Under the pieces are notes generated by a model, which ran no database searches, had not been told where the DNA came from, and saw only the letters and a list, made by a program, of their open reading frames with translations. Positions 38,201-46,298 of a DNA stretch of 64,000 nucleotides are shown piece after piece. The first letter of the stretch is position 1. Every line of letters starts with the position of its first letter. Where the stretch lies: positions 744,001-808,000 of the forward strand of contig NZ_QNQT01000001.1 in assembly GCF_003362805.1 (NCBI RefSeq), in the 5' to 3' direction. This stretch comes from Neobacillus piezotolerans (GTDB lineage: Bacteria; Bacillota; Bacilli; Bacillales; Cytobacillaceae). Made by a program: the position numbers and the translations under genes.

Positions 38201-38212
38201 GGCGAGAGATGA
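35207..38212 (+). CDS. HerA/FtsK-like ATPase (DUF87 type), 1001 aa
   Basis: The first 400 residues are a domain I cannot name. From about 420 comes a HerA-type ATPase: 'FICGITGSGKTTTVKKIL' (Walker A near 431), 'HLLVVEEAHRLLKN' (Walker B near 685), and 'IAEMRSYGQGVIIAEQIPSKL' with the sensor/arginine region. HerA-type hexamers pump DNA or act with nucleases in several defence systems. Lies 21 nt after the membrane protein, and its stop overlaps the next start by 4 nt (ATGA). Confidence 0.78.
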   Translation: MDDLTQTDFFKKDTDIISHQTYNLLTSLYPSHLVNSENLLELVECSSSELLDGFTYYRIMSCTIDNVEDEFAYLNKKMEKLFTALHSIDVTIAYGIISYDCVPNLVIGINRKSNADILNTIIGGLLSGVELVKFTPNFMKHTMHPNHFGIYPAVPTTKIDDKPQKFDIAPMMRSLNGQNYTMLFIAKPMPKNVIAQKLNELLSIRDQCFSVSKRNISRQKNTTITASHSEGKSWGVSIILANGGGNWNDSISAAISDGETISSDIQNGFALELMGYAENGIERLKLGQSCGMWQTTITYSSDSEMARNIIQASLNGEISKPNSKLLPANPFSIEQKNGQALLIPKYLLSCEINENPLCTLLTSEEVGLICTMPVDSAPNFEIKHNKQYPLTAIGIGDNIELGNITDSGRVIENMPFALNEEDLNKHTFICGITGSGKTTTVKKILTSCSKPFMVIESAKKEYRNIKLEKNETPIIYTLGKPEINCLQMNPFYIMAGVSVQTHIDYLKDLFNAAFSFYGPMPYILEKCLQNVYKNKGWNLTLGFHPLLVNKDNPVDFFDINAMKRKYKISSHKYLFPTMYDLKCEIQRYIDEEMQYDGEVAGNIKTAIKTRLESLCNGVKGFMFNTNEYADMEKLLSENVVFELEGLADDSDKAFSVGLLIVLINEYRQVHKEAQGNKKSGLQHLLVVEEAHRLLKNVDTERASENMGNPKGKAVEHFTNMIAEMRSYGQGVIIAEQIPSKLAPDVIKNSSNKIIQRVVSADDQAIIANTIGIPEDEAIYLGTLKTGFALCHKEGMTQPVSVKIHSVEDIFVPDENLYNKDFQQRMNLVNSNIVKDATTDTIERMAFKLINTLLVCDIDRCISSIYFLQEEIENVLCKEGVDLVLCHDTNKILATVISDTVKIYLMSGICRVGKLINDDLSDLIFNMLRTPTLERINEFKENVKQLYARDTRNMGITIVSEMVKFQYEKGIDFDASIRNFFLKCNNQDVADVIDAIKRGGER

Positions 38213-38814
38213 TTGGTGAAATAATTGCAGCAGTTTCTAAAATCGCAGAGGCCGCAGAAACAGTCGAGGTAACTGAGTTTACAAAAACTAAAGAGTATAG
38301 TGAAATTGGAAAGAAAGTTTTAGAACCTAACATTGAAATTGCGAAGTGGAAATCGCTGGAGTCAGTTATACAAACAAACATTGAAAAAGGAATCGAACGA
38401 ATTCCAACACGAAAACAAGATCTTGAGGGTAAGAACCACCCAGATACAGGAGTTCCTTACGTTGTAAAAGTCGTGGAAAATAGTAAAGGCGAATTGGTAG
38501 AGGTTGTTGTACCTGAATTTGATAGTATCTTTGATTTGCACTTGCCAGAGGAATTATATGAAGCTACTGACAATAAGCAGTTTTCAGAATGTAATCGTCA
38601 ATTAAAAGAAGCAGTACAAAACGATCCAGAATTGGCTGCGAAATTTACAGAAGAGCAACTAGAACAAATTATGAATGGTGATACACCTGATGGGTATACT
38701 TGGCATCATGATGCTGAAAAGGGAAAAATGCAATTGGTTGACTCTAAAATACATGCACAAACAGGACACACCGGAGGCAGAGCCATATGGGGCGGCGGAA
38801 GCGGAAATAGGTAA
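38209..38814 (+). CDS. WHH-type HNH nuclease toxin
   Basis: 201 residues. The C-terminus 'DGYTWHHDAEKGKMQLVDSKIHAQTGHTGGRAIWGGG' carries the W-H-H motif of the WHH group of HNH/Endo VII nucleases, found at the tips of polymorphic toxins. The N-terminal 'GEIIAAVSKIAEAAETVEVTEF' is a short helix instead of a secretion domain, so it is probably intracellular or delivered by its operon partners. Overlaps the HerA stop by 4 nt. Followed by a SUKH-type gene that should be its antidote. Confidence 0.78.
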   Translation: MIGEIIAAVSKIAEAAETVEVTEFTKTKEYSEIGKKVLEPNIEIAKWKSLESVIQTNIEKGIERIPTRKQDLEGKNHPDTGVPYVVKVVENSKGELVEVVVPEFDSIFDLHLPEELYEATDNKQFSECNRQLKEAVQNDPELAAKFTEEQLEQIMNGDTPDGYTWHHDAEKGKMQLVDSKIHAQTGHTGGRAIWGGGSGNR

Positions 38815-38828
38815 AGGAGTGTGTAATT

Positions 38829-39239
38829 ATGAGTAAATTAACTTGGAAATATGTTAAACCACTTAAGGATAATGAATCAGTTGAGGGCTTTGAAGCTTTG
38901 AATGATGTGCAATTACCAAAGGATATTACTGACTGTATCAAACAAAATAATGGAGGTAGACCTGATAAAAAAGTCTTTGATACGGACGTGTCAGAAGGAC
39001 GAGTTATGAAAAGTTTACTCTCCTTCAACAAAGATGATTTAGAAACGGTTTATGATGCGATAGATGTGCTCAAAAATGAAAGAAAGAGTCTTGTACCAAT
39101 TGCATCGGACCCAAGTGGAAACTACATTTGTTATAATTTGATCCACAAAGATATCGTGTTTTGGTTACATGAAACAAACATTACTGAAAAGGTTTCGGAT
39201 AGTTTCACAACCTTTTTGAATGGACTATATGTAGAATAA
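38829..39239 (+). CDS. SMI1/KNR4 (SUKH) family immunity protein
   Basis: 136 residues: 'FEALNDVQLPKDITDCIKQNNGGRP' (SUKH core start), 'LLSFNKDDLETVYDAIDVL', and 'LVPIASDPSGNYICYNLIHKDIVFWLHE', the F-A-x-D-x-x-G-N-x-x-x type strand pattern of SMI1/KNR4. SUKH proteins neutralise nuclease toxins, and WHH toxins are common partners. Starts 14 nt after the toxin gene; AAGGAGTG gives the ribosome site. Last gene of the operon. Confidence 0.82.
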   Translation: MSKLTWKYVKPLKDNESVEGFEALNDVQLPKDITDCIKQNNGGRPDKKVFDTDVSEGRVMKSLLSFNKDDLETVYDAIDVLKNERKSLVPIASDPSGNYICYNLIHKDIVFWLHETNITEKVSDSFTTFLNGLYVE

Positions 39240-40134
39240 TTTGTAGAAAGAAAGAGCTTTTCGATAAATGTAATCATACTATACTTTTAAAGACCAAAAA
39301 TTTCTCAAGGTCCTCTAATCTCTATCACGTATGGCGATTGAGGAAACATAGGTCATATCAAAAAAGATTTGGTTAATAATGCATCGATATTCTAATCAAA
39401 TAATAAAAAAGTATTTGCTAACATTTTGCTCACGCAATCCAATGAAAAACGGTAAAATCTCGTTAACGATATTACAGTAAGAATTTAGCAAAACCCTGAT
39501 ATACCGCACTCTCTTCATATGTCGTTAAAGAAATAACACATTCTCACCTTAGGGGCGGCATGATGTACCATAATAGCTGCTATATAGTTATAGTAAAGCC
39601 ATTGCCCGACAGTCCAGAAAAAGTCGCATTTTCCTATGTAGCAATGGTTAGCTAGGAATTATAAGGTTTAGTTGAAACTGTATCACCTTATTAAAGTTAG
39701 GTGACAATAGGCCAGATATAAGTCATTTTGAGTGCAAGATCAGTAGCAGATGTAATAGCCTAATTGTGAAGAACAAATACTATCCCTAATAAAGAGCAAT
39801 TAATAAATTAAAAATCAAGTGAATGAACTGCGTGCCGGTTTCTGTGCCGATAAAATGCCGGTACCACTTAAAAAGGTATGAAATGATTTTAAAACGATAT
39901 TTAAAAAACCTTAATTTTACCGACTTTCTTCTATAATAAAATTCATTTTGAAAACGCCAATTAATCAAGTTCGAATAAGTAAGGTCAGACGGCCCTTCAA
40001 AATAGAGAGGGGCTTTCTTTTTTTATGGGATAGCGCTGAAGTCTCTAAACAAAGTGGTGAAGATTACCGATATATATAAGAGAGTCTCAAACAATAAATG
40101 TAATTTACTAATCATGCAAAGGTGCTGTTGAGTT
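39240..40134. other. Long intergenic stretch, AT-rich
   Basis: About 900 nt with no reading frame that has a ribosome site. A GC hairpin near 39991-40015 (GGCCCTTC ... GAGGGGC) followed by TTTCTTTTTTT could be a terminator. Possibly the scar of lost genes. Confidence 0.4.
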
Positions 40135-41007
40135 TTGTTAAGCTACAAATTAGAAAAAACATTAGTTGATCACAAGGTAAGAGCTGTTGATATTTCACCT
40201 GATGGCCAATATTTTGCAACTGCCGATTTTTTTCATTTATATATTTGGTCATGGAAAAGTAAAGAAAATGAAACGAAATTAAAATTTAATGATTATGTCA
40301 ATGCAGTCGTTTTTCACCCGATTGAGCCTTTGTTAGTCGTTGGCTGTGGAGACCGAATTTTAAGGGTTATAGATTTCCGAACAGGGCAAATTATTGGTCA
40401 AACAAAATTTGAAAAAGCAATTACATCGTTAAAATTTACAAGAGATGGGTCGTTTCTTGGAATTGTTGTTGATGATACTGTTTATTTTCTCAATTGGAAT
40501 GAACAAACTATATTTCCCTATAAAACCTTTAATCAGAGCGTAGAGGGGATAGATTTTCGAGATAAATTGGAATTAGGAGTAAGTTTTGGAAACAATGTTC
40601 AAACTTTCTTTTTTACCGCAGATCACTCAGGTACTAAATTTAAAGTAGGCTATGAAAATCAAAATGCATATTCTATTGCAATGTCACGATTCGGACCTGA
40701 AATAGCAGTAGCTGCAGGAACTACTTTTAAAGTATACGACCATCTTGATGAAAAATTTGTTTTTGAATATGAGGCAAACACCCAAGTACATCATATTAAT
40801 TGGTTTGATAATGGTAAATATATTGCATTCTCTAGTTTCAAAGGAGTAACAATAATAGATGGTTACAGTTATAAAATAGTCCAAACTCTAGAAGGAGAAT
40901 CTGGACCTGTTTTTGCTGTATCAAATGACGGTAGCAAGGTTATTTTAGGGGCTAATGTTAATCGTCATAGTGGCACAACCCATTTATGGAGTATGAGAGA
41001 TTATTAA
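40135..41007 (+). CDS. WD40-repeat protein
   Basis: 290 residues built of WD-like units: 'VRAVDISPDGQYFATADFFHLYIWSW', 'VNAVVFHPIEPLLVVGCGDRILRVIDF', 'ITSLKFTRDGSFLGIVVDDTVYFLNW', and four weaker ones, ending 'GTTHLWSM'. It probably forms one seven-bladed propeller with no enzyme domain. WD40 proteins of this kind occur as stand-alone genes in defence islands. TTG start with AAAGGTG 11 nt upstream. Role unknown. Confidence 0.75.
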   Translation: MLSYKLEKTLVDHKVRAVDISPDGQYFATADFFHLYIWSWKSKENETKLKFNDYVNAVVFHPIEPLLVVGCGDRILRVIDFRTGQIIGQTKFEKAITSLKFTRDGSFLGIVVDDTVYFLNWNEQTIFPYKTFNQSVEGIDFRDKLELGVSFGNNVQTFFFTADHSGTKFKVGYENQNAYSIAMSRFGPEIAVAAGTTFKVYDHLDEKFVFEYEANTQVHHINWFDNGKYIAFSSFKGVTIIDGYSYKIVQTLEGESGPVFAVSNDGSKVILGANVNRHSGTTHLWSMRDY

Positions 41008-41086
41008 AAAAAGCTCTATTTGTATTATGTGGTTAATTTAAATAATTTAACCACTAGTTTTGTAAACTTTTAGTTATAAGGACTTA

Positions 41087-41626
41087 ATGTTAAGAAAACT
41101 GAGTGGTCCAATGAGTATACTAACCTTTGTATTTTTTCATTTTTGTTCAATATTTATAATTTTCAGGGAGAAGTGGGGAGAAGCTTTGAGGTTTTTAAAT
41201 GAAGAACATTACAGTAATTATAAACAGTTAATATCTGTAGAATGTAATTATATTTCGAGTTCAGAATATCGCCGTGCATTATATATTGCCGCAACACCTA
41301 TTGTATTTAATGTATACAAAGAATATATGCTTAATTTTGAAAAATATAATTTGTTCAACACCCTTTCACCAATAATGGACACAGTGACTTATTCTATTTA
41401 TGGCGATACAATGACTGATAAAGAAAAGCAAAATTATGAATATGTGGCGAATATTTTAACAGGTATACGTTGTTACTTATTATGTGAGTTATCTGCGAGT
41501 AGCTTTAATTCGAGTTACGGGGTAAATATATATTCTTTAATTAAGGAGTTTAAAATTTCCGAATTCGATATACCTATGCCAGAGTACTTAATGTTAGTCA
41601 ATGAATTAATAACGGAGGAATTTTAA
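41087..41626 (+). CDS. Hypothetical protein (179 aa)
   Basis: Starts 'MLRKLSGPMSILTFVFFHFCSIFIIF' with one hydrophobic stretch, then a soluble helical region ('ALRFLNEEHYSNYKQLIS', 'ELSASSFNSSYGVNIYSLIKEF'). No motif recognised. The start may be at the second ATG. Follows the WD40 gene by 80 nt and may share its transcript. Confidence 0.5.
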   Translation: MLRKLSGPMSILTFVFFHFCSIFIIFREKWGEALRFLNEEHYSNYKQLISVECNYISSSEYRRALYIAATPIVFNVYKEYMLNFEKYNLFNTLSPIMDTVTYSIYGDTMTDKEKQNYEYVANILTGIRCYLLCELSASSFNSSYGVNIYSLIKEFKISEFDIPMPEYLMLVNELITEEF

Positions 41627-41811
41627 TAAAAGAAATAACCACAAAGACCTTCACAACTCTTCCTGAGATGCAAACCTACTTAAATACGTTCTCTACTTTT
41701 AAGGCAAATGATTTTACCAAGTTCATGAAAAAATATAACCGAAAAGAATAGGTTGAAAAAAGTAAATGAGCCCATAGCCAGAGTAAAGGCTATGGGCGGT
41801 TATTATTATAA

Positions 41812-42606
41812 TCATTTTTGATGTAAATTGAAGACTGTATAAGCCCAACCGTTAATCCAGATTACCTCCACAGCAGCACCCATTTGCTTGCCTGTATAAT
41901 ACTGAATGAAGGAATTTGGGAATGTAAAAACTTCGTTGTTAGAAGAATAGGTATCCCAAATTGGATGGCCAATAGGAATTGGAGTTGTTTTCCTTAATTT
42001 ATAGCGGGTTGAATCTGAATTCCAGGAATTAATCACCTTTATTTCATTTACCCCAATCTTAATAACAGGAAAGAGATGATACTCAGGTTTACATATTGCC
42101 AGGATACAGGGGTGAGCGGCACATTCGGCCAAGCGCCACATAGCCATTTGCTTTGAAGTGCCGAACAGCCTTTCAAGCTCAAAAAGAAGGTTGATGGAGA
42201 ACCCTTTGTCCCGAATCAGCTGCCCGACCATACCTTTAGGAGCAATAAACTCCGAAGCCCCTACATCGCATAGTCTTTCCTCTGCTTCTCTAAACTGCTC
42301 GTCATCTTCATATAAGTCATTTAGAACCGAAAGAAAATCGTCATCTTTCCGTAACAGGCTGTGGCAAATCTCATGGAAGAAGGTAAATCTTTTTCTCTGT
42401 GCATAATCAATATTGTCGTTAATGACGATTACATTGCTATCATGATGAAAAAAGCCATTTACTTTCTGGAGATACCCTCGGCCTGATCTAATTCCCAGTC
42501 TTGTTGCCACTATCTCTGGATCCTTTATGTTGGCAAGTCCATACTCCTGAACTGTTTTATGAACCAGTGACTCCATTCGTTGGCACAAATCAATTGGAAT
42601 CTCCAT
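41812..42606 (-). CDS. ImmA/IrrE-type metallopeptidase
   Basis: 264 residues with the zinc site 'RFTFFHEICHSLLRK' (H-E-x-x-H) near residue 77 and the third-ligand region 'REAEERLCDVGASEFIAPK'. In ICEBs1 and related phages ImmA cleaves the neighbouring repressor ImmR and so switches on the element. The C-terminal half is longer than in ImmA and may sense a signal. Its start abuts the stop of the XRE gene exactly, so the two are coupled. Confidence 0.88.
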   Translation of the reverse strand: MEIPIDLCQRMESLVHKTVQEYGLANIKDPEIVATRLGIRSGRGYLQKVNGFFHHDSNVIVINDNIDYAQRKRFTFFHEICHSLLRKDDDFLSVLNDLYEDDEQFREAEERLCDVGASEFIAPKGMVGQLIRDKGFSINLLFELERLFGTSKQMAMWRLAECAAHPCILAICKPEYHLFPVIKIGVNEIKVINSWNSDSTRYKLRKTTPIPIGHPIWDTYSSNNEVFTFPNSFIQYYTGKQMGAAVEVIWINGWAYTVFNLHQK

Positions 42607-43011
42607 CTACTCATCCTCGCTTGGTAACAATCTATTCAAATAGAGATAAATCTCCTTCCATTCCAATGCTGTCTGAGGCTGTTTTCCACGAAGGGAAATA
42701 CGGCTAAGCGAAAGTAAATCATTGTCCGTAACCGAATGACCGATATCAGGGTCCTCTTTGAGTGCTTTAAGTGCTGGGGGAATAAATGTTTCCTCCGATT
42801 CATCTCCATAACCTTCTATACCTTCGGTTAAAGCTGATACAGAAATTTTGTAAATGCCGGCTAATTTGTTAAGGGTATTTATGGACGGATTGGTTCTACC
42901 TCTTTCTAAGTCCGAAAGGTAAGAAACTGATAGGCCTGTCAAATCCTTCAATTGTGCCAAGGTTAAATCAGCACTTTTCCGAAAGGCTTTTAATCTTTCT
43001 CCTAATTTCAT
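42607..43011 (-). CDS. XRE-family (ImmR-like) repressor
   Basis: 134 residues: HTH at about 5-60 ('LTLAQLKDLTGLSVSYLSDLERGRTNPSINTLNKLAGIY'), then a tail with 'PPALKALKEDPDIGHSVTDNDLLSLSRISLRG'. Paired with the ImmA-like peptidase downstream. Divergent from the gene at 43222, with inverted-repeat operators in between, so it likely represses both directions. GGAGGAG lies just before the start on the minus strand. Confidence 0.9.
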   Translation of the reverse strand: MKLGERLKAFRKSADLTLAQLKDLTGLSVSYLSDLERGRTNPSINTLNKLAGIYKISVSALTEGIEGYGDESEETFIPPALKALKEDPDIGHSVTDNDLLSLSRISLRGKQPQTALEWKEIYLYLNRLLPSEDE

Positions 43012-43051
43012 ATTCTCTCCTCCTACGCTTACAGTGTAACATAAATTTTTT

Positions 43052-43070
43052 TTTACGTTAATTACGTAAA
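43052..43070. promoter_or_regulatory. XRE operator 1
   Basis: TTTACGT-TAATT-ACGTAAA, a perfect 7-bp inverted repeat 41 nt upstream of the repressor start. Confidence 0.7.
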
Positions 43071-43121
43071 TATGTATTGATTAAATTTTTTTCATGCAAT
43101 ATACTAAATCCATACAGGAGA

Positions 43122-43138
43122 TTACGTTATAAACGTAA
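43122..43138. promoter_or_regulatory. XRE operator 2
   Basis: TTACGTT-ATA-AACGTAA, a perfect 7-bp inverted repeat sharing the TTACGT half-site with operator 1; a further AACGTAAA half-site follows at 43154. Confidence 0.7.
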
Positions 43139-43221
43139 AAATGATTGGAGGAGAACGTAAAAAGCGGAATTCATTAAGATTCTAGTTACCCAGCCAATTG
43201 CAAAATCGAGGAGGCATGTAA

Positions 43222-43878
43222 ATGAATATTCAGCTGCAAGATTTAACCGTAACCATTATGGGAACTTCACGTTACAATGGCGGAAGGTACGATATGGCAA
43301 GAGTAGAAACCTTGCTAGTAACAACTGAACCAATCCCAACAGAAATGTCATGGTATGTTCCAGCAGGCGTCAGCATTCCGAATGAAGTACTGGCATTGTT
43401 CAACGCTACAGGGCTGAAAATGCAGCCTACTTTGGAAGAAAACGTGTTGGCGGGCACCGATGATATAAGGGAGCAAGCTCAACAAGGAGAGCTTCAAGAG
43501 GTACAAATGGATGCGGCTAAGTTTCTAATGAGGGCGGTGCTTAAGAAGACAATACTAGTGCCATTACCTGATTCGCCAAACACATACCATTTGTCGTACG
43601 AGCATAAGGTCTACCCGGTTAAGGACAATCCTTCTGCATTTGACTTCCGCATTACATTGCCATTTGACGGTCTGATTCTCAATCCTTCCGGTGGAAGGGT
43701 TCAGGTCAGTGTCCTTTGCCCAATCGGTGCCCAGATTGACCCTAATGAAACACTCGGGATAGACGATCATGGACAAGAGATAGCAGAGCAGGTTGTCCAT
43801 CTTGCAAATACAAACAGATTTGCTGTCAATTTTGGATACCAGATTGACCCAGAATTTATCATTCGCTACCAATATTAA
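43222..43878 (+). CDS. Hypothetical protein under XRE/ImmA control (218 aa)
   Basis: Begins 'MNIQLQDLTVTIMGTSRYNGGRYDMARVE' and ends 'FAVNFGYQIDPEFIIRYQY'. Appears all-beta and soluble, with 'LPFDGLILNPSGGRVQVSVLCPIGAQIDPNE' in the second half. No family recognised. AGGAGG lies 8 nt before the ATG. First gene of a short operon with the next two, divergent from the repressor. Confidence 0.65.
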   Translation: MNIQLQDLTVTIMGTSRYNGGRYDMARVETLLVTTEPIPTEMSWYVPAGVSIPNEVLALFNATGLKMQPTLEENVLAGTDDIREQAQQGELQEVQMDAAKFLMRAVLKKTILVPLPDSPNTYHLSYEHKVYPVKDNPSAFDFRITLPFDGLILNPSGGRVQVSVLCPIGAQIDPNETLGIDDHGQEIAEQVVHLANTNRFAVNFGYQIDPEFIIRYQY

Positions 43879-43900
43879 TAAATATTAAGGAGATTGAGAG

Positions 43901-44071
43901 ATGGCCAGAAACGGACAAGCAGGGAACGGACGGATTGGTGCAGTAAAGGGTCGCTCACAGTTTCTCGCACCGAATGGAAACTGGGTGAAAAGGGACGCGA
44001 AAACTGGTAGATTCATGGATCAAAAAACGTCTAGTAACAAACCATTTAAAGGTGTAAGAAAAGAGAGCTGA
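43901..44071 (+). CDS. Small basic protein (56 aa)
   Basis: ATG 43901 with AAGGAGA 8 nt upstream, 22 nt after the preceding gene. Sequence starts 'MARNGQAGNGRIGAVKGRSQF' and is rich in Gly, Asn, Lys and Arg. No family recognised. Operon position and ribosome site support it. A hairpin GGGGGCACTT/AAGTGTCCCC follows at 44079-44100. Confidence 0.6.
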   Translation: MARNGQAGNGRIGAVKGRSQFLAPNGNWVKRDAKTGRFMDQKTSSNKPFKGVRKES

Positions 44072-44130
44072 AAAAATGAAGGGGGCACTTTCAAGTGTCC
44101 CCTGAAGACTCAATGGGAGGTAAAATAATC

Positions 44131-44961
44131 ATGTTCATTGATCAACTGGTACTAGAGTATAGAAAAAACTTCGGTTTTAAGAAGACAATAAGACGAAACA
44201 TGGAGATAAATAAATGGTTTTCCCTCTACCTCCTATCCCTATTAGTTCTGCCTATTACATTCCTCTACTTTTCCTCATTAAAAGACGAGCCCTATATGCT
44301 CTTAATCTTGTTCATCTTTTGGTCAGTTGTCTTGTTGGGGGGAAAACAACACAAAAAGAAGTTGATTGATTGTAAACCCGCCAATTCATTCGGATACACC
44401 ATAGAACCATTTTTGGGGATGCTGAGGAATAAGTTCGGGATTATTACGAAAGAACAGTTGTTAATAGTTGATGAAATAATAAAGCAGGAAATAGCAAAAG
44501 AGGAAAGGGAGAGCAAATACCCCTTTCAGGAAATGATCAGACAAATGTTTGTCGCTATTCCCATTACCGGTATTTTATCTTATGCCTTTTCAGAAATAAA
44601 GAATGGCAACACTGAAACAGGTAACTCACTCATCGGCATGTATTTCTTTTTGTTTTGCTGCGTTCTGATAATGAGTGGTTTTTTAAAAGTGAAAAAGGAA
44701 TTTGCTAACACAGCATATCTAAGTGATATTTCAAGAAAGATACAAATAGCATTACTTGAACTATCCGTATATGAACATTCGGATATTGGAAAAAAAATTA
44801 ATACCCTTCCCTTCTTACCGCCTAGGGCAGCTAAGAAGAGAGGGGAAATATCGAGGGACCTAACATTGCTGGCTTCTCACTCCTATAATCAGGTAGAAGA
44901 TATGACCGATATCTCAAAAAGTACATTAATAAGAGCAAAGCACAAACAGCCGGCGAGATAA
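44131..44961 (+). CDS. Hypothetical four-helix membrane protein
   Basis: 276 residues. Two helices near 30-75 ('WFSLYLLSLLVLPITFLYF', 'YMLLILFIFWSVVLLGG') and two near 140-190 ('FVAIPITGILSYAF', 'LIGMYFFLFCCVLIMSGFL'), with cytoplasmic regions between and after. The tail 'ASHSYNQVEDMTDISKSTLIRAKH' looks HTH-like. ATG 44131 lies 11 nt after GGGAGG; an in-frame GTG at 44095 sits inside the preceding hairpin. Third gene of the XRE-controlled operon. Confidence 0.55.
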   Translation: MFIDQLVLEYRKNFGFKKTIRRNMEINKWFSLYLLSLLVLPITFLYFSSLKDEPYMLLILFIFWSVVLLGGKQHKKKLIDCKPANSFGYTIEPFLGMLRNKFGIITKEQLLIVDEIIKQEIAKEERESKYPFQEMIRQMFVAIPITGILSYAFSEIKNGNTETGNSLIGMYFFLFCCVLIMSGFLKVKKEFANTAYLSDISRKIQIALLELSVYEHSDIGKKINTLPFLPPRAAKKRGEISRDLTLLASHSYNQVEDMTDISKSTLIRAKHKQPAR

Positions 44962-45543
44962 TCGCTGGTTTTTGTTTTGCCGCGGACAAGGAGAGGAGCC
45001 AATTTTTACAGCCATTTCATACTAATGAGTGAATTGGTCCTGTGAAAAGTGTTCATCTTTTTTTGTTGAAGATTCTATATAAGCTAACGTGGCAGAATAC
45101 TTTAATAGGGGTTTATTAACGAAACAGAAATATGTGGTAAAATATTACTGTTGAGGAGATTAAAAGAGGGAGTTAGGACATTGAGAAAACTTGTAGTTAT
45201 ATTAAAATCTTTAGTCATTGTTTTAGTGGAATTAATTATTTTTGGTTATTTTCATTATGAAAGCCGAGGATAGTTGAAGGCAAAGGAAAAACCGTTCTAG
45301 CAGACTTGTAAGTATAGTAGGCAAAAGGATGGGAAGGTGAACATTGGCAACACTATTCCCTTTATATTACAGAAAGTAGTTTATAAAAAATTTAAAGGAA
45401 ACAAAAGTTTAATACAGAAGCGATAAAAGATGTACATTTAAATATTGATTTCGCAGATAAATTCCTATCAATAAAACCATATATAGAAGTTGCATACAAT
45501 TTCCATAGAAATACCCTATGATTAAAATAAATAAAAAATTGGA
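44962..45543. other. Intergenic with gene remnants
   Basis: A short frame at 45178-45273 starts 'MRKLVVILKSLVIVLVELIIFGYFH' (a membrane helix) and stops after 31 residues. Broken coding-like pieces follow to 45520. Looks like a decayed small membrane-protein gene. Confidence 0.4.
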
Positions 45544-46041
45544 GTGTCTTTTATAAACGAAGTAATAAAAAAAATTGAAGGAGCCATTGGTAAGGCAGAG
45601 TCATACGATTGTTTTAGTTATAGGCAAGAGCTACAAAACATTGTTAATAACTTAGAAGGGGAGCAAAAAAAATCCGTTCAAATATTAATCAATGTTCTTT
45701 CATATCATATGGATTTAAAGCATCCAAAACAGCCGTTTGAACCCTACGCTGTATTTGATGGGAAAAGAACTGCGGCATTATGTGAGTTATCTGACAATGA
45801 CATAAAAATATTAGGTAATATATATTCAGAAATTGATGATTATGAGATAAAAGCGAGAATTGCTGATGTCATTTGGTCAAGAGATAAACAATATAAATTA
45901 GGACAAGCTGCAATTGAAATGTACCTGTTATCAGCAAATAGATTAGAAGACTGGGAGAAATGGACTAATTATCATAACAGTTTTAATGCTGCCAATAAAG
46001 GCAGTTTTTTTATACACATAAAAGGAACTTGTGTTCCATAA
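45544..46041 (+). pseudogene. N-terminal fragment of a DUF7380/DUF4209-type gene
   Basis: About 145 residues resemble the helical N-terminal domain that precedes DUF4209 ('PFEPYAVFDGKRTAALCELSDNDIKILG', 'IKARIADVIWSRDKQYKLGQAAIEMYL'). At about 45985 the frame runs into a hairpin-plus-T-run (45989-46011) and ends with an unrelated tail 'GSFFIHIKGTCVP'. The rest of the gene is gone. DUF4209 proteins are often defence-associated. Confidence 0.6.
45989..46011 (+). terminator. Terminator inside the truncated gene
   Basis: CTGCC-AATAAA-GGCAG followed by seven T residues, lying within the apparent reading frame; supports truncation by a rearrangement. Confidence 0.6.
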
Positions 46042-46298
46042 TATAAAGAAAGAGCTGAAAGGCAGGCTTATTATTATGGGAACATGAGATTGAGGATTAA
46101 GAAAGTGGAGGATGGCAGCTTTGCAATTTTTAGTTTAAGAACTACATGGCTACTCAGATTACTAAATTTAGTAAGTTAAATTAATTAGGATAAAACTGAA
46201 AGTGCTTTAACCACTCAATTAGGAGGTTTTATTTCAACTAAAATAACCAGTCTGCTCGACTGGTATTTTGAGAATTACAGTTTGTAAAGGATAAAGGA

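Noticed and set aside
39786-39968. Minus-strand 60-residue frame in the long intergenic stretch
   Set aside because: Basic, low-complexity translation with no start signal.
41631-41751. Short frame after the 179-aa gene ('EITTKTFTTLPEMQTYLNTF')
   Set aside because: No usable start codon is present; probably a remnant, too short to call.
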